Shown: positions 8,761 through 19,600 of the stretch, in pieces
How the letters are laid out: every line of letters begins with the position of its first letter
Position numbering within the stretch: the first letter of the stretch is position 1
DNA from: Rhodobacterales bacterium CG15_BIG_FIL_POST_REV_8_21_14_020_59_13
GTDB taxonomy: Bacteria > Pseudomonadota > Alphaproteobacteria > Caulobacterales > Maricaulaceae
DNA length: 39,135 bases
Assembly: GCA_002783385.1 (NCBI GenBank)
Contig: PFFX01000102.1
Span: 332-39,466 of the forward strand
Reading direction: 5' to 3'
The notes under the pieces: model-generated
Told to the model about the DNA's origin: nothing
Database searches by the model: none
The model's input: the letters and a program-made list of their open reading frames with translations, nothing else
Program-made: the position numbers and the translations under genes

Positions 8761-9690
8761 TCAAATTGCGTCTGCTGCCCAGCTGGCGCGCCAGAGTTTC
8801 AGGGCGGTTGTGCGGGCTTTCATCGGCGCAATCGGTGTTTGCGCCATCATGGCCCAGGTGCCGCGCAACAGAGCCTGACCGGGAATGGCTTTCAACATCC
8901 GGGCGGCTTTTCCGCTTGGCAGATTTGCGAGCTCCGGATGCTTTTCCAGCAAGCGGGCATAATTGTGCGCAGCATCTCGGAATTTTCGTAACAAGACATC
9001 CGGCGGCTGCCAACCGGAATGGCCAGCCGGATTGTCAAAATGCATGAGCTCTCCCAGTTTGCCGGCACGCACTGCCCAATCGACATCTTCCCATCCCCAA
9101 CCGGTGAAATGTTCATCAAAACCAACCTTGCGCATCAGATCTGACCGGGCGAGGAGATTGCTGGTGCAAAATGCCGTTGCGCCGATCTGGTTACGGTAAT
9201 TTGCATCATTCTCGTCGCTTGACCGGGCAAGTGCAGCATGAAGATGATGTGATTTTTGTTGTACCGGATCAGCGGTATATCCGCCGAAGGCTGCATCGAA
9301 TTCATACGCACAGATCAACCCCAGCCAGGTCTTGAGAAACCCGTCTGTGACAGTCATGTCGGCATCGAGGAAAAGCTGCCAATCGCCAATCGCAGCGGAG
9401 GCCAGACGGTTGCGGCCCGCCGCGCGCCCGACATTGCGCCGGGCGGTCAACAATCGCGCCGGGGCAGGCAAGCTATCCACTGCTGTAGCAACGGATGCGT
9501 TCAGCTCCGGATCCGGTTCGCCATCATCAAACAGGACGACTTCAACCGGCAATTCACCCGCTGCAATCTCTTCCGTCAAAGCCATCAAGAGCGGTACCGG
9601 ATTGTCCCGGTAGAATGGAATCAAAACCGACACCTCGATGCCCGATGCCTGAATAGCCGCGCGATTGGAATAATCGGCATACTGGCTCAT
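8761..9690 (-). CDS. hfsG: Family 2 glycosyltransferase (HfsG-like)
   Basis: VSVLIPFYRDN, LLTARRNVGRAAGRNRLA, WQLFLDADMTV and GWGWEDVDWAVRAGKLG are GT2 signatures. MSQYADYS start at 9690. Confidence 0.85.
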   Translation of the reverse strand: MSQYADYSNRAAIQASGIEVSVLIPFYRDNPVPLLMALTEEIAAGELPVEVVLFDDGEPDPELNASVATAVDSLPAPARLLTARRNVGRAAGRNRLASAAIGDWQLFLDADMTVTDGFLKTWLGLICAYEFDAAFGGYTADPVQQKSHHLHAALARSSDENDANYRNQIGATAFCTSNLLARSDLMRKVGFDEHFTGWGWEDVDWAVRAGKLGELMHFDNPAGHSGWQPPDVLLRKFRDAAHNYARLLEKHPELANLPSGKAARMLKAIPGQALLRGTWAMMAQTPIAPMKARTTALKLWRASWAADAI

Positions 9691-11144
9691 GACCCGGCCT
9701 CCGCCGGACGCCACCAGCTTTGCGCAACACCCAGCCAGCTGCGGCAGCCTGCAATATTCATGGCCAGAGCCGCTACCGTGAAGACCGCGCCGCCTAAGGC
9801 AGCCTTCGCCAGCAGGACGGTGATGGCCGGGCCGTCAACGGGCAGCGCATACACCGCCAGCGCCATCAAGCCGGTCGCCAGCGCGGAGCGGCCCCAATCC
9901 AGCCAGGGCAGGGGCAGCGGGAACAAGGAGCGTCCAATCGCAGCACAGGCGATAAGGCTGAACGTATAGGAGACAAGTGTTGCCGCTGCGGCTCCGGCAA
10001 TGCCGAACACCGGGATCAAAAGCAGATTGAGGCTGATGTTGAAGACTGCGGCACCGCCCATAATGGCCGCCATCCAGCGGGTTTTGCGTTTCAGGATGAA
10101 GCTTTCGTGGAAATAATAGGTCATCAGTCCTTTCATCAGTCCGGCCAATGCTATCCAGGGCAGGATCAGCGTTGCGCCTGCGCGGTATTCTTCGCCGACC
10201 ATGACGGTGGACAGGGGCGCGGCAACCAGCGCCAGCCCGGCGGCGGCGGGAAAACCGATCAGACCCATGACGCGTGCGGATTGTCCCGCCACCCGGCGGG
10301 CAGCGTCCGGGCCATCCTTTTCCAGCGCGCGGATCATCAGGGGTGTTGCCGCCGTACCAAGCCAGATAAACAGGATGTCGATCGTCCGGTCTGCCAGCCC
10401 ATAACCCGCCGCATAAATGCCGACTGCGGCTTCATTCATCAGGCCGGCGATCAAAAACCGGTCGCCCGCAGACAGCAGATGTTCGAATACCAGAGAAATC
10501 GAGACCGGCAGGCCGTAAGCGAAATAGACCATGGCACGGCGTTTGTGCCGCTTCCCGGACGCTGATTTGCGCGCCTGAGATGGAAATTCAAAGAACAGGG
10601 TGATGAGGCTGGCGACCGCCATTCCCGCAATCGGGCCAGCGGCACCCAGAGGTGTGGCCATCAATATGGCGATGCCGAGGGCGAAACCGCCGAGGACATT
10701 GGCGGTTTCAAAGATGGAATATGCTGCAACCTCACCGGCAGCGCGCCGAGATTCAATGCCTATGGCGAGAATCGAGCGGAGCGTTAGCGCGGCCAGTCCG
10801 AAGCCGAGCGCGGTTTTGAGTTCGAGGCTTAACGGTGCAAGCCACAGCGCAATACCGCCCAAGATGATCACGCCTGACCCGACGACTGCCAGGCTGGAAT
10901 AGATGGTGGCGAGGTGAGAGGCGAGATGGCCGCGTGCATCAGCCCTGGCATGAAAGCGGGCGACGGCGGCATCAAGCCAGGTATGAAACGCCATGGCTGT
11001 GATGTGCATGGCAGCGAGCGCCAGCGCGTACTGACCATACATTTCGGCCGGCATCAGGCGCGTCAGAATGGCCACACCGCCAAAGCCGACAATGGCGCGG
11101 GCGATCTGCACCGGCAGGTATCCGAGAATGTGCTTGCCGAGCAT
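9687..11144 (-). CDS. hfsF: Polysaccharide flippase (MATE/Wzx superfamily; HfsF-like)
   Basis: About 12-14 hydrophobic segments; MLGKHILGYLPVQIARAIVGFGGVAILTRLMPAEMYGQYALALA is typical of Wzx/RfbX proteins. Start codon at 11144. Confidence 0.85.
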   Translation of the reverse strand: MLGKHILGYLPVQIARAIVGFGGVAILTRLMPAEMYGQYALALAAMHITAMAFHTWLDAAVARFHARADARGHLASHLATIYSSLAVVGSGVIILGGIALWLAPLSLELKTALGFGLAALTLRSILAIGIESRRAAGEVAAYSIFETANVLGGFALGIAILMATPLGAAGPIAGMAVASLITLFFEFPSQARKSASGKRHKRRAMVYFAYGLPVSISLVFEHLLSAGDRFLIAGLMNEAAVGIYAAGYGLADRTIDILFIWLGTAATPLMIRALEKDGPDAARRVAGQSARVMGLIGFPAAAGLALVAAPLSTVMVGEEYRAGATLILPWIALAGLMKGLMTYYFHESFILKRKTRWMAAIMGGAAVFNISLNLLLIPVFGIAGAAAATLVSYTFSLIACAAIGRSLFPLPLPWLDWGRSALATGLMALAVYALPVDGPAITVLLAKAALGGAVFTVAALAMNIAGCRSWLGVAQSWWRPAEAGS

Positions 11145-11280
11145 TCCTGAGCGCAGCTCCCTGTTAGAGCCCGCCAACTTGCACACAAGCACCTAAAATC
11201 ACGTGAACATATACCGGTTTTCTGAAACGAAGCGGAAACCCTATTGCGCTAGGTTATGGGTCACACTTCCGGAGTGATGA

Positions 11281-12372
11281 ATGACCCACTCAATAGATGC
11301 CCGGTTGGTAAAGCCCAGTGAGCTGTCTGATGCAGAGCGTGAGGCATGGATCGCATTTACCGACAGCGATCCGGCACTTGCCAGCCCGTATTTCCGGCTG
11401 GAATTTGCGGAATGCTGCGAGGAAGCCCGATCAGATACCCGGGCACTTGTTGTCCGGAAAGGGGGGCAGATTGCCGGTTTTCTGCCTCTGCAAATGGGCA
11501 AGGTGGGCTACGCGCGGCCGATCGCCGGGCCCTTGTCAGATGTCCATGGCGTCATTGCCGAGCCGGGCCGGGCGGTTGACCTGAGATCCTGGCTGAAGGC
11601 GGGCGGTGTGCCGCTGTTCGAGTTTCACAGCGCTCTGGGTCTGCAATCCTGCTGGAAAGACTTTGCCCGTGTAACTGATGGTTCCTGGATCATTGATCTG
11701 TCTAATGGATACGAGGCCTTTGAACAGGCAAGTGCCAAAGCCGAGCCCAAGGCATTCCGCAATATTCGCGCCCGCCGACGCAAGCTTGAAGAGATTGAGG
11801 GCGGGTTTGAATTCCGTATGGATGATGACCGTCCCGAAGCTTTTGCGGCCATGGTAGAATGGAAGCGTCAGCAATACTGCCGGACCAAGGTCTTTGATGT
11901 CTTTTCGGTTGGCTGGACAGGCAGTTTGCTGGCCGCGATTCTGAGGAAACAGTCAGAGCGGTTCCGGGGCATTTGTTCAACCCTGAATATTGATGGCCGG
12001 ATCGCGGCAGTACATGTCGGCATGGCGAGCGAGACGCGCTGTCACTACTGGTTTCCAGCTTATGATCCGGACTACAACAAGGTCAGCCCCGGCCTGCTGC
12101 TCTTGCTGGAAAAAATCAGGTTTGCCTCGGAGGTGAAACGAACCAGCGTCGAGCTGGGGCCCGGTGATTATGATTTCAAGCGCAATCTTGGCAGCTGGCA
12201 GGTGCCACTGGCGCAAGGCTGCATTTTGACCGCTTCTGCCCCGGCAATCCTTCGGGGCGCGGCCGGATCTTTGGTGGGTGCGATTGAAAAGGCTCCGCTC
12301 GGAAAAGCCGCCGGTCTGCCGCGGCGTGCCTTGCGCCGGGCGGACAAGCTGGCGTCCTTCTACGCATGGTGA
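11281..12372 (+). CDS. hfsK: GNAT/FemAB-like N-acyltransferase (HfsK-like)
   Basis: Two-part architecture typical of BioF2-like/FemAB-like acyltransferases: FRNIRARRRKLEEIEGGFEFRMDDDRPEAFAAMVEWKRQQY and GRIAAVHVGMASETRCHYWFPAYDPDYNKVSPGLLLLLE. Confidence 0.8.
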   Translation: MTHSIDARLVKPSELSDAEREAWIAFTDSDPALASPYFRLEFAECCEEARSDTRALVVRKGGQIAGFLPLQMGKVGYARPIAGPLSDVHGVIAEPGRAVDLRSWLKAGGVPLFEFHSALGLQSCWKDFARVTDGSWIIDLSNGYEAFEQASAKAEPKAFRNIRARRRKLEEIEGGFEFRMDDDRPEAFAAMVEWKRQQYCRTKVFDVFSVGWTGSLLAAILRKQSERFRGICSTLNIDGRIAAVHVGMASETRCHYWFPAYDPDYNKVSPGLLLLLEKIRFASEVKRTSVELGPGDYDFKRNLGSWQVPLAQGCILTASAPAILRGAAGSLVGAIEKAPLGKAAGLPRRALRRADKLASFYAW

Positions 12373-13484
12373 TCAGGCCGAACCGCCGTACGATTCTTGT
12401 TGCGGGCGGTGCGTCCCTGCTGCTTGGCGGGCAGCATTCTGCCATCCGGCGCAAGATCGATCTCTGGGACAATGCCAGCGGGCCGCATCTGCGCGGCGCG
12501 ATCCTTCCGCAACGCCGCGTCTATCCAGATATTGACGGCGACAGCTTTCTCGGTCGGGGGCCTGTGGGGACGCCGATCAGTGACCGGGCGCTGGCCAGTT
12601 TGACGGAAACGGGTGCCAATCTGGCGCTGCTCTCGCATCCGGGGATATTTACAGAAACGACACCCTATCGTGCCGATCCGGCAATTGAAGACCATCTCGC
12701 TGCTTTGGTTGAGCGATGCACACGCCATGGCCTGTTTTCGGTGATCGGGTTCCGGACCGGACCTGGACGCTCAGAATTCACTTTCCACCGCGATGATGGT
12801 GATAGCTGGTTTCCGTCCTCCATGATTGATGAGCGTGTCTGGTCAGAGTCCGAAGCGCAGTCGGCCTGGTGCGATATGTGGCAGCATACCGCCCGGCAGT
12901 TCAGGTCTAACGCAGCTATTGCGGGCTATCTTCTGATGGTGGAGCCCAACGGCAGCCATGTTGTTCAGCATTCTTCCTGGCCGCAAATGGCGCGCCGGAT
13001 CGGTCAAGCCGTGCGGGTAGCAGACATTGAAACGCCTTTGCTGATCAGTCCGGAAAGTTATGCCAGCGTGTCACATGAAAACGAACTGGACATGGCCGGG
13101 CTGGGACCGGTGGTGCTTGCCATTCATGATTATTCGCCCTTCGCCTACACTCATGCTGAACCGCATAGCGCCGCCTCTTTTTCCGAAGACGACGCGCGGA
13201 TTTCGCCGCCGCAGTCCGAGCGGTGGATGGTAGGGGAATGGGGGGTGCAGCGGTGGGTCCGCAATGCCCCGCAATTTGCAGCCTTGCGCCTGCAGTCGAT
13301 GGAAGAGCAAGGCGCAAACTCAGCCTGGTTCAACTGGCCTTCCGGCTGGCGGGTCTATGATGAGATCGAGAATGGATGGAATCCGTTTTTCGGGCCTGAC
13401 CCGGAGGCCACGCGCCGTATCGCCAATCCGCCTATAGTGGACGTGCTTCGCCGATACTGGTTGCGTAACACGCTGCGGCCCTAA
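12366..13484 (+). CDS. Glycoside hydrolase family 5 (cellulase)-like protein with a Tat-like signal
   Basis: N-terminal RPNRRTILVAGGASLLLGG looks Tat-like. YLLMVEPNG fits the acid/base Glu region and WMVGEWGVQRWV the nucleophile Glu region of GH5. Start overlaps the upstream stop by 7 bp. Confidence 0.72.
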   Translation: MVIRPNRRTILVAGGASLLLGGQHSAIRRKIDLWDNASGPHLRGAILPQRRVYPDIDGDSFLGRGPVGTPISDRALASLTETGANLALLSHPGIFTETTPYRADPAIEDHLAALVERCTRHGLFSVIGFRTGPGRSEFTFHRDDGDSWFPSSMIDERVWSESEAQSAWCDMWQHTARQFRSNAAIAGYLLMVEPNGSHVVQHSSWPQMARRIGQAVRVADIETPLLISPESYASVSHENELDMAGLGPVVLAIHDYSPFAYTHAEPHSAASFSEDDARISPPQSERWMVGEWGVQRWVRNAPQFAALRLQSMEEQGANSAWFNWPSGWRVYDEIENGWNPFFGPDPEATRRIANPPIVDVLRRYWLRNTLRP

Positions 13485-14986
13485 CGGATATTGACCTTGT
13501 CGCCGAGCAGGGCCGGCCCGGTTTTCAGCATGATCCATAGATCAAACCAGAGACTGGCCTTGCTGATATATTCCACATCATAGCGGATGCGCTCGCGCGC
13601 AGCTTCCGGGGAATGGAGCGGACCGCGCGATCCATTGACCTGGGCCCAGCCTGTCAGTCCCGGCTTGACGCGGTGACGGTGAGCATATTCGCCAACCAGG
13701 CTGGAAGTCAAAGCAGCCCCGGTTTTCATGCCCGGCGCGTGCGGGCGCGGGCCAACCAGAGACATTTCGCCTTTCAGCACATTCCAGAGCTGTGGCAATT
13801 CATCAAGGCTGGTCGAGCGGATAAAGTGGCCAATGCGGGTGACTCGCGGATCATCGCGCTCGACCTGACGGACAGAACCATCGTCCGAAGCCGGCTCATC
13901 GCGCATGGAACGGAATTTCAGGACCTCGATCAGGCGGCCATTAAAGCCTTCGCGTTTCTGGCGGAACAGGGCCGGGCCGGGAGAATCCAGCCGGATCAAT
14001 AGCGCCAGCAAGGCCATAACGGGCAAGGCAGCGACGAACAGGACAGATCCGATCAGGAGGTCTTCCAGCCGCTTGGCGATGATCCATCCCGGCGTCACCG
14101 GATTGCCGGACAGGCGCGCGGCCGGAGTGTTTGCGATTTCTTCGAGGGATTGCTTTTTCGGGTTGAAGTGCTCGAAATCAAGAAGCAGGCAGACCGGCTG
14201 GGCAAGGCCTGACAGGCCGGCGAGCAGGGATTTGACACGATCAACGGCATGTGGCGTGACAGTGACGATAATGCGGTCGACCTCATGCAAGTGAGGCCAG
14301 CTCGTCAGGTCCTGAATCGTGCCCAGATAGGGCGCGCCAGCGAGAATGGATGGGCTGCGCGTGCGGCGATCGTCAAACACGCCGAGAATGTTCACGGCCT
14401 TGCTGCGCCCATTGGCATTGATCAGGCGGCGGGCATTGGCGGTTGCGCCAACGATAACAACATTGGCTGCAAGACGGCCATTACGCGCCCAGTATTCCAT
14501 GAAAAAGGCATAGATGGTATGGATGATCAAAAGCGCCGTGGCAGACACGCTGGCCTGTTGGGCTGCGGCCAGTGTCAGGGACGGATCCGACAGCCGCACC
14601 AGCAGAATACTGGACAGTCCTGCCAAGCCCAGACCGATAACGCCGGTAGCGATATGACGCCAGGCCGGCTTGCGCGCGCGAACGACATAAAGTTCTGAAA
14701 ACCGGAAAGCGCACAGGGACACGCCGAGGAAAATCAGGATCGGCCAGAAGTCCGCGCCAAATGACAGGAAGGCGGCCACAGCCAGACTGCCCATGATGCC
14801 CAGATCAATGAGCTGCAAGGCACGGCTCAGCGTGGCGCGGTCAATACGATTGGCCGGCGGCTTGATGTTCTCGCGCATCAATTCGAGAGTTGCAGCGCGC
14901 CCGTTCTCCAAGCCTGCAAAGCCCGGCGAGACATCATTCGCAGGCGAAATGGGCCGTGCTTCATAGTGCCGCTTGTTCATGGTCAC
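13481..14986 (-). CDS. hfsE: Undecaprenyl-phosphate sugar phosphotransferase (HfsE/PssY-like)
   Basis: [84 protein letters not shown] and [16 protein letters not shown] are bacterial sugar transferase motifs. Confidence 0.9.
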   Translation of the reverse strand: MTMNKRHYEARPISPANDVSPGFAGLENGRAATLELMRENIKPPANRIDRATLSRALQLIDLGIMGSLAVAAFLSFGADFWPILIFLGVSLCAFRFSELYVVRARKPAWRHIATGVIGLGLAGLSSILLVRLSDPSLTLAAAQQASVSATALLIIHTIYAFFMEYWARNGRLAANVVIVGATANARRLINANGRSKAVNILGVFDDRRTRSPSILAGAPYLGTIQDLTSWPHLHEVDRIIVTVTPHAVDRVKSLLAGLSGLAQPVCLLLDFEHFNPKKQSLEEIANTPAARLSGNPVTPGWIIAKRLEDLLIGSVLFVAALPVMALLALLIRLDSPGPALFRQKREGFNGRLIEVLKFRSMRDEPASDDGSVRQVERDDPRVTRIGHFIRSTSLDELPQLWNVLKGEMSLVGPRPHAPGMKTGAALTSSLVGEYAHRHRVKPGLTGWAQVNGSRGPLHSPEAARERIRYDVEYISKASLWFDLWIMLKTGPALLGDKVNIR

Positions 14987-15138
14987 CGTCCCCGATCAAA
15001 TTGATCCGAACGGGATAATGCACGGATAACGAAAAGATTCGGTTGTCAGAAGTGGTTAGCGGATCGTGAAGGGCATCCATTTCGACTTGCGCTGAATTGC
15101 CTGTATAGTTGCGGCATTGCCGACGGGGGGAGGGCGAA

Positions 15139-16104
15139 ATGCTTCGACTGATTGCGATAACGGGTCTGGCCGGACTTCTGCTGGCCGGATGTGCCAGTAC
15201 GCCGCCTGGCATGAGCCCAAACGATATGCGCTCGTCGGCCACAGCTCCCGCCCCTGATCGGTCAGAAAGCAGTAGCGAAGGTCTGGACTTGGCAGATCCC
15301 GGTGCCGGCGTCATTGGCGGCAGCAGCACAAGAACCGGCTTTGACTATCCGGCCATCGGCACGGCCTTTGCCGGCACACGGCCGGAGACGCCCTACAGTA
15401 TGGCTGCGCAGGGTGAAGCCCCTTACTGGCGTGCAACGATTGAGTTCCATGATCTGGAAGGCGACGTATTTGGCGATTTCCGGATGATTGCGGCGGAACA
15501 GGAACCGATCCTGACGACAGTGCATCTGGCACCCGATCATTTCGTCAACGGTTTCCGGCGCTATGTTTCGGTAACGCCTGAACCGGTAACGGTTTCCGCA
15601 GCGTTTCAAGCCGGTCCGTGCATGGATTTTGACGGAATAGAGCGCCCGTTTTTTGCGTCCATTCGCGTCGATAATCAGACCTATGGGGGCTGCGCCCGCG
15701 AGGAGGGCGGTCAATGGGACTGGAGCCGGGATATTCTGACCCGCTACGATCTGATCCTGCTATGCCTTAACGAAGTGCCGGGGGCTGTGGCTGCCATCGA
15801 CGCCTATTCACCGAATGAAGACAATACCGCAGTGCGGGTGATGACCGATGACCAGAACCGGTATGAATGTCTGATTGTCAATTCGGACCAGCGGATAGCA
15901 TCAGTCCGGGAACTGGATATGACCGAAGTCCATCTGAATGAAGGGCGGACGGTGTTTCTGGCAACTGAACCAGAAGCGAATGAATGCCGGGCGATCGAGC
16001 ATATCCGTAACGCCGATGGCACATTAATGGGCGTACTGGCTCACGATCTCTGTCAAAATCCCCGCACTCATGCAGAAGGGCGGCTCGTGTCCGGCGAAAA
16101 TTAG
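15139..16104 (+). CDS. Putative lipoprotein of unknown function
   Basis: MLRLIAITGLAGLLLAGCAST: signal peptide with lipobox LLAGC. No recognised domain in the rest. Confidence 0.65.
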   Translation: MLRLIAITGLAGLLLAGCASTPPGMSPNDMRSSATAPAPDRSESSSEGLDLADPGAGVIGGSSTRTGFDYPAIGTAFAGTRPETPYSMAAQGEAPYWRATIEFHDLEGDVFGDFRMIAAEQEPILTTVHLAPDHFVNGFRRYVSVTPEPVTVSAAFQAGPCMDFDGIERPFFASIRVDNQTYGGCAREEGGQWDWSRDILTRYDLILLCLNEVPGAVAAIDAYSPNEDNTAVRVMTDDQNRYECLIVNSDQRIASVRELDMTEVHLNEGRTVFLATEPEANECRAIEHIRNADGTLMGVLAHDLCQNPRTHAEGRLVSGEN

Positions 16105-16120
16105 TGTGGGGAGCTTGCTG

Positions 16121-16570
16121 CTATGCGCCGTCAAAGAGTTCGACATATTCGCCATAGCCTTCAGCTTCGAGTTCTGCGACGGGAATGAAGCGGAGCGAGG
16201 CGGAATTGATGCAATACCGCAATCCGCCGTGGTCTTGGGGACCGTCGGAGAAGACATGACCGAGATGGCTATCACCGTGCGATGACCGGACTTCGGTGCG
16301 GATCATGCCATGCGTCCGGTCGCGCAATTCCTTCACATATCCGCCGTCCACAGGTCTGGTGAAGCTGGGCCAGCCGCATCCGCTGTCAAACTTGTCCATC
16401 GACGTGAATAGCGGCTCGCCCGATACGATGTCGACATAAAGACCCGCCTCCTTGTTGCCGGTATACTCGCCGGTGAAGGGCCGCTCGGTGCCGCTTTCCT
16501 GAGTCACGCGATACTGCTCGGGGGAGAGTCGGGCGATGGCGTCCGCATCTTTGTTATATGGGCGGGACAT
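16121..16570 (-). CDS. msrB: Peptide-methionine (R)-S-oxide reductase
   Basis: [44 protein letters not shown] ... [29 protein letters not shown]. Confidence 0.95.
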   Translation of the reverse strand: MSRPYNKDADAIARLSPEQYRVTQESGTERPFTGEYTGNKEAGLYVDIVSGEPLFTSMDKFDSGCGWPSFTRPVDGGYVKELRDRTHGMIRTEVRSSHGDSHLGHVFSDGPQDHGGLRYCINSASLRFIPVAELEAEGYGEYVELFDGA

Positions 16571-16674
16571 GACGGTCTCCTTTCGCGGATTACATCAACC
16601 TGAACAACAGATATGGGTCTTGCCGAAACTAGGTTCCAGCCGTCTGAAGCAGGCGTTAGGCCGGCGTTTTACGG

Positions 16675-19600
16675 CTATTGCTGACCGCCGGTGACTGGCT
16701 CACCGCCCGCTTCTTCCGCCTCTGTCTCAAGCCGGTGTGTCATCCAGTTTGGTGTCTTGGTAAAGCGTCCAAGTACGCTATAGGCCACCGGGATTACGAA
16801 CAGGGTGAACAGGGTTGCAACCGTCACTCCGGTGAAAATGACCACACCAATCGTGATGCGGCTTTCAGCGCCAGGACCGCTGGCCAGCATAAGCGGAGCT
16901 GCACCGATGGCGGTCGAGAGTCCGGTCATGAGAATGGGCCGGAAGCGGATCTCCGCTGCATCCAGCGTTGCCGTCATGAGATCCCGGCCTTCTTCGCGAA
17001 GCTGATTGGCGAATTCGATGATAAGAATACCGTTCTTTGCGGCCAGCCCGATGAGGATTACCAGCCCGATTTGCGAATAGATGTTCAGACTGGAGCCAAT
17101 AACTTCGAGGCCGAAGAGCCCGCCCGTTACAGCCAGCGGAACCGTCAACATGATGATCAGGGGCTGGATGAAGCTTTCAAACTGTGCGGACAGCACCAGA
17201 AATACGATCAGTAGCGCCATGCCAAAGGCAAAGAGAAGGGCGGTATTGGCATCCAGAAATTCCTTGGCACCGCCGAGATAAGTGGTTGAAAATCCCGGAG
17301 CCAGTTCGCGCGCGGCCCAGTCATCGAGCCATTCCACGGCTTCACCCAGTGTATAGCCTTCCGCCAATGTAGCGGAAACCGTTATGGCGCGTTGGCGGTC
17401 GATGCGGTTGCGCGACGAGGCTTCACCGATTTCCCGAACTGATACGAGGTTGGATAGCGGTATGAGGTTGCCGTCGCGGCCTGCCACGTAAAGGGATTCC
17501 AGGTCCTGTGCGCTGGAACGGTCATCGCGGCGGTTTTCCAGGATCACATTATAGGCCTCGCCCTGATCCATGAACTGTCCCACGCGCCGCGAGCCGAGAT
17601 GGGTCTGCAATGTTTGTCCGATATCGACGACGGATACGCCAAGGTCTGCTGCACGGTTGCGGTCGATATCGACAACCAGACGCGGGCTTGTCGGCTCATA
17701 ATCCTTGCGCGCACGCATCAGGTTTGGATTGCCCGTGCGAATGGCGGCCAGCAGCCTTTCAGCTTCTGCATCGAGGCTTTGATAGTCAGGCCCTTGAAGT
17801 ACAAACTGGATGTCATCACCACCGCCACCGCCGCGTATGGCCGAGCGCATGGATGCAAAGGCCCGTACACCTGTCAGCTGGCCGAAACGGGCATTGATTT
17901 CGCCCATTATTTCGCTGCCATCCCGTCTCTCGTCCCAATGAACCATGGTGCCGATAACGATACCGGTATTGTAACCGGCACCGCCCCATCCTGGGGCCAC
18001 CACAAGGATACGGCGCAATTCTCCGCTTTCGACATATTCCATGACGGTGTTTTCGACTTCAGAGGCTTGCTCTGTCATATAGTCAAAACTTGCGCCCTCC
18101 GGTCCGGAGAAGAAACCAAAGAATGATCCCCGATCTTCGGGAGGCGTCAGTTCACCGGGCAGCCGGTTCAGCAGATAAGCAGAGCCGCCCAGCGCAACGA
18201 GTACGACGGGAATAATCATCCAGGGTGTTTTGACTGCGATTTCAAGGCTGGAGCGGTAATTGTGGCGGGCACGGTGAACAATCTCGTTCACCCAGCGCGC
18301 CGGCCCCTTGGCTTCATTCGATGGCTTGATCAGTTTTGACGCCATCATTGGCGATAATGTCAGAGCAACAAAACTCGACAGTATCACGGCGACCGCAATG
18401 GTTAGTGCCAATTCATTGAATATGCGGCCGATAAAGCCGGGCAGAAAGACCAGCGGGACAAAGACCGCCACCAGAACCGCTGTGGTGGCAATGACGGCGA
18501 AAAAGACCTGACGGCCACCGCGCAAAGAGGCGAGGGCAGCGCCTTCTCCCATATCGACGCGGCGCTGGATATTTTCGAGCACGACAATGGAATCATCGAC
18601 TACCAGGCCGATCACCAACACCAGTGCCAGAAGGGTCAGAATATTGATAGAAAAACCGGCAGCGGCCAAGCCTGCAAACGTACCGATCAGACATACGGGC
18701 ACAACGGCTGCGGGAATAATGGCGGCGCGAAAACTGCCGAGGAATAGATAGATAACCAGAACCACAAGAGTGGCTGCGACAAACAGCGTGCGCCAGACTT
18801 CCCGGATCGATTCCTGGATAAAGACCGTGTCGTCGGAGAAAACGATCATGGTCATGCCTGCCGGAAGGCTGGGGCGGATGCGCTCGACTTCGGCCGCCAC
18901 ATCCTGTGCCACCTGAACAGAGTTTGCCTGACTTTGCCGGACAATTCCCAGACCGATCATGTTGTTGCCATTGCCGCGGAACAGGGTTCGGGGTTCTTCT
19001 GCTTCCAGCGACACATCGGCAACCTCACCGAGGCGGATGATATGTCCGCCTTCACCTCGGCTAATTGGCAAACTTTCAAAGCTTTCAGGATCGGAAAACA
19101 GGCGTTCGACACGCACGACGATCTGGGTGTCCGGAGTTTCAATAGAACCGCCCGGCACTTCAACATTCTGGGTCCGCAAGGCTGTGTCGATATTTGCAAC
19201 GGTTACGCCGCGCGCCGCCATGGCTTGGGGATCGAGCCAGATGCGGATTGCATATCGCCGCTGACCGCCGATACGGATCCGTGCAACACCATCAATCACA
19301 CTGAGCCGGTCGACCATGGCGCGCTCAGCATAATCGGACAATTCTTCAGACGTCAACCGGTCTGACATCAATGCATACCACATGAAGGGGCGCGCATCGG
19401 AATCCTGCTTGCGGACATCTATCTGCTCAACCTCCGGCGGCAAACGGTCCGAGATGCGTGAAACCGCATCGCGGACATCATTGGCTGCCGCTTCGATGTC
19501 GCGGCCGAGATCGAAAGTTATAGAGATGCTTGCACTGCCGTCGCGCGAAGACGATGTGATCCGCTCGATACCGTCTATGCCAGAAAGCTGGTCCTCGATG

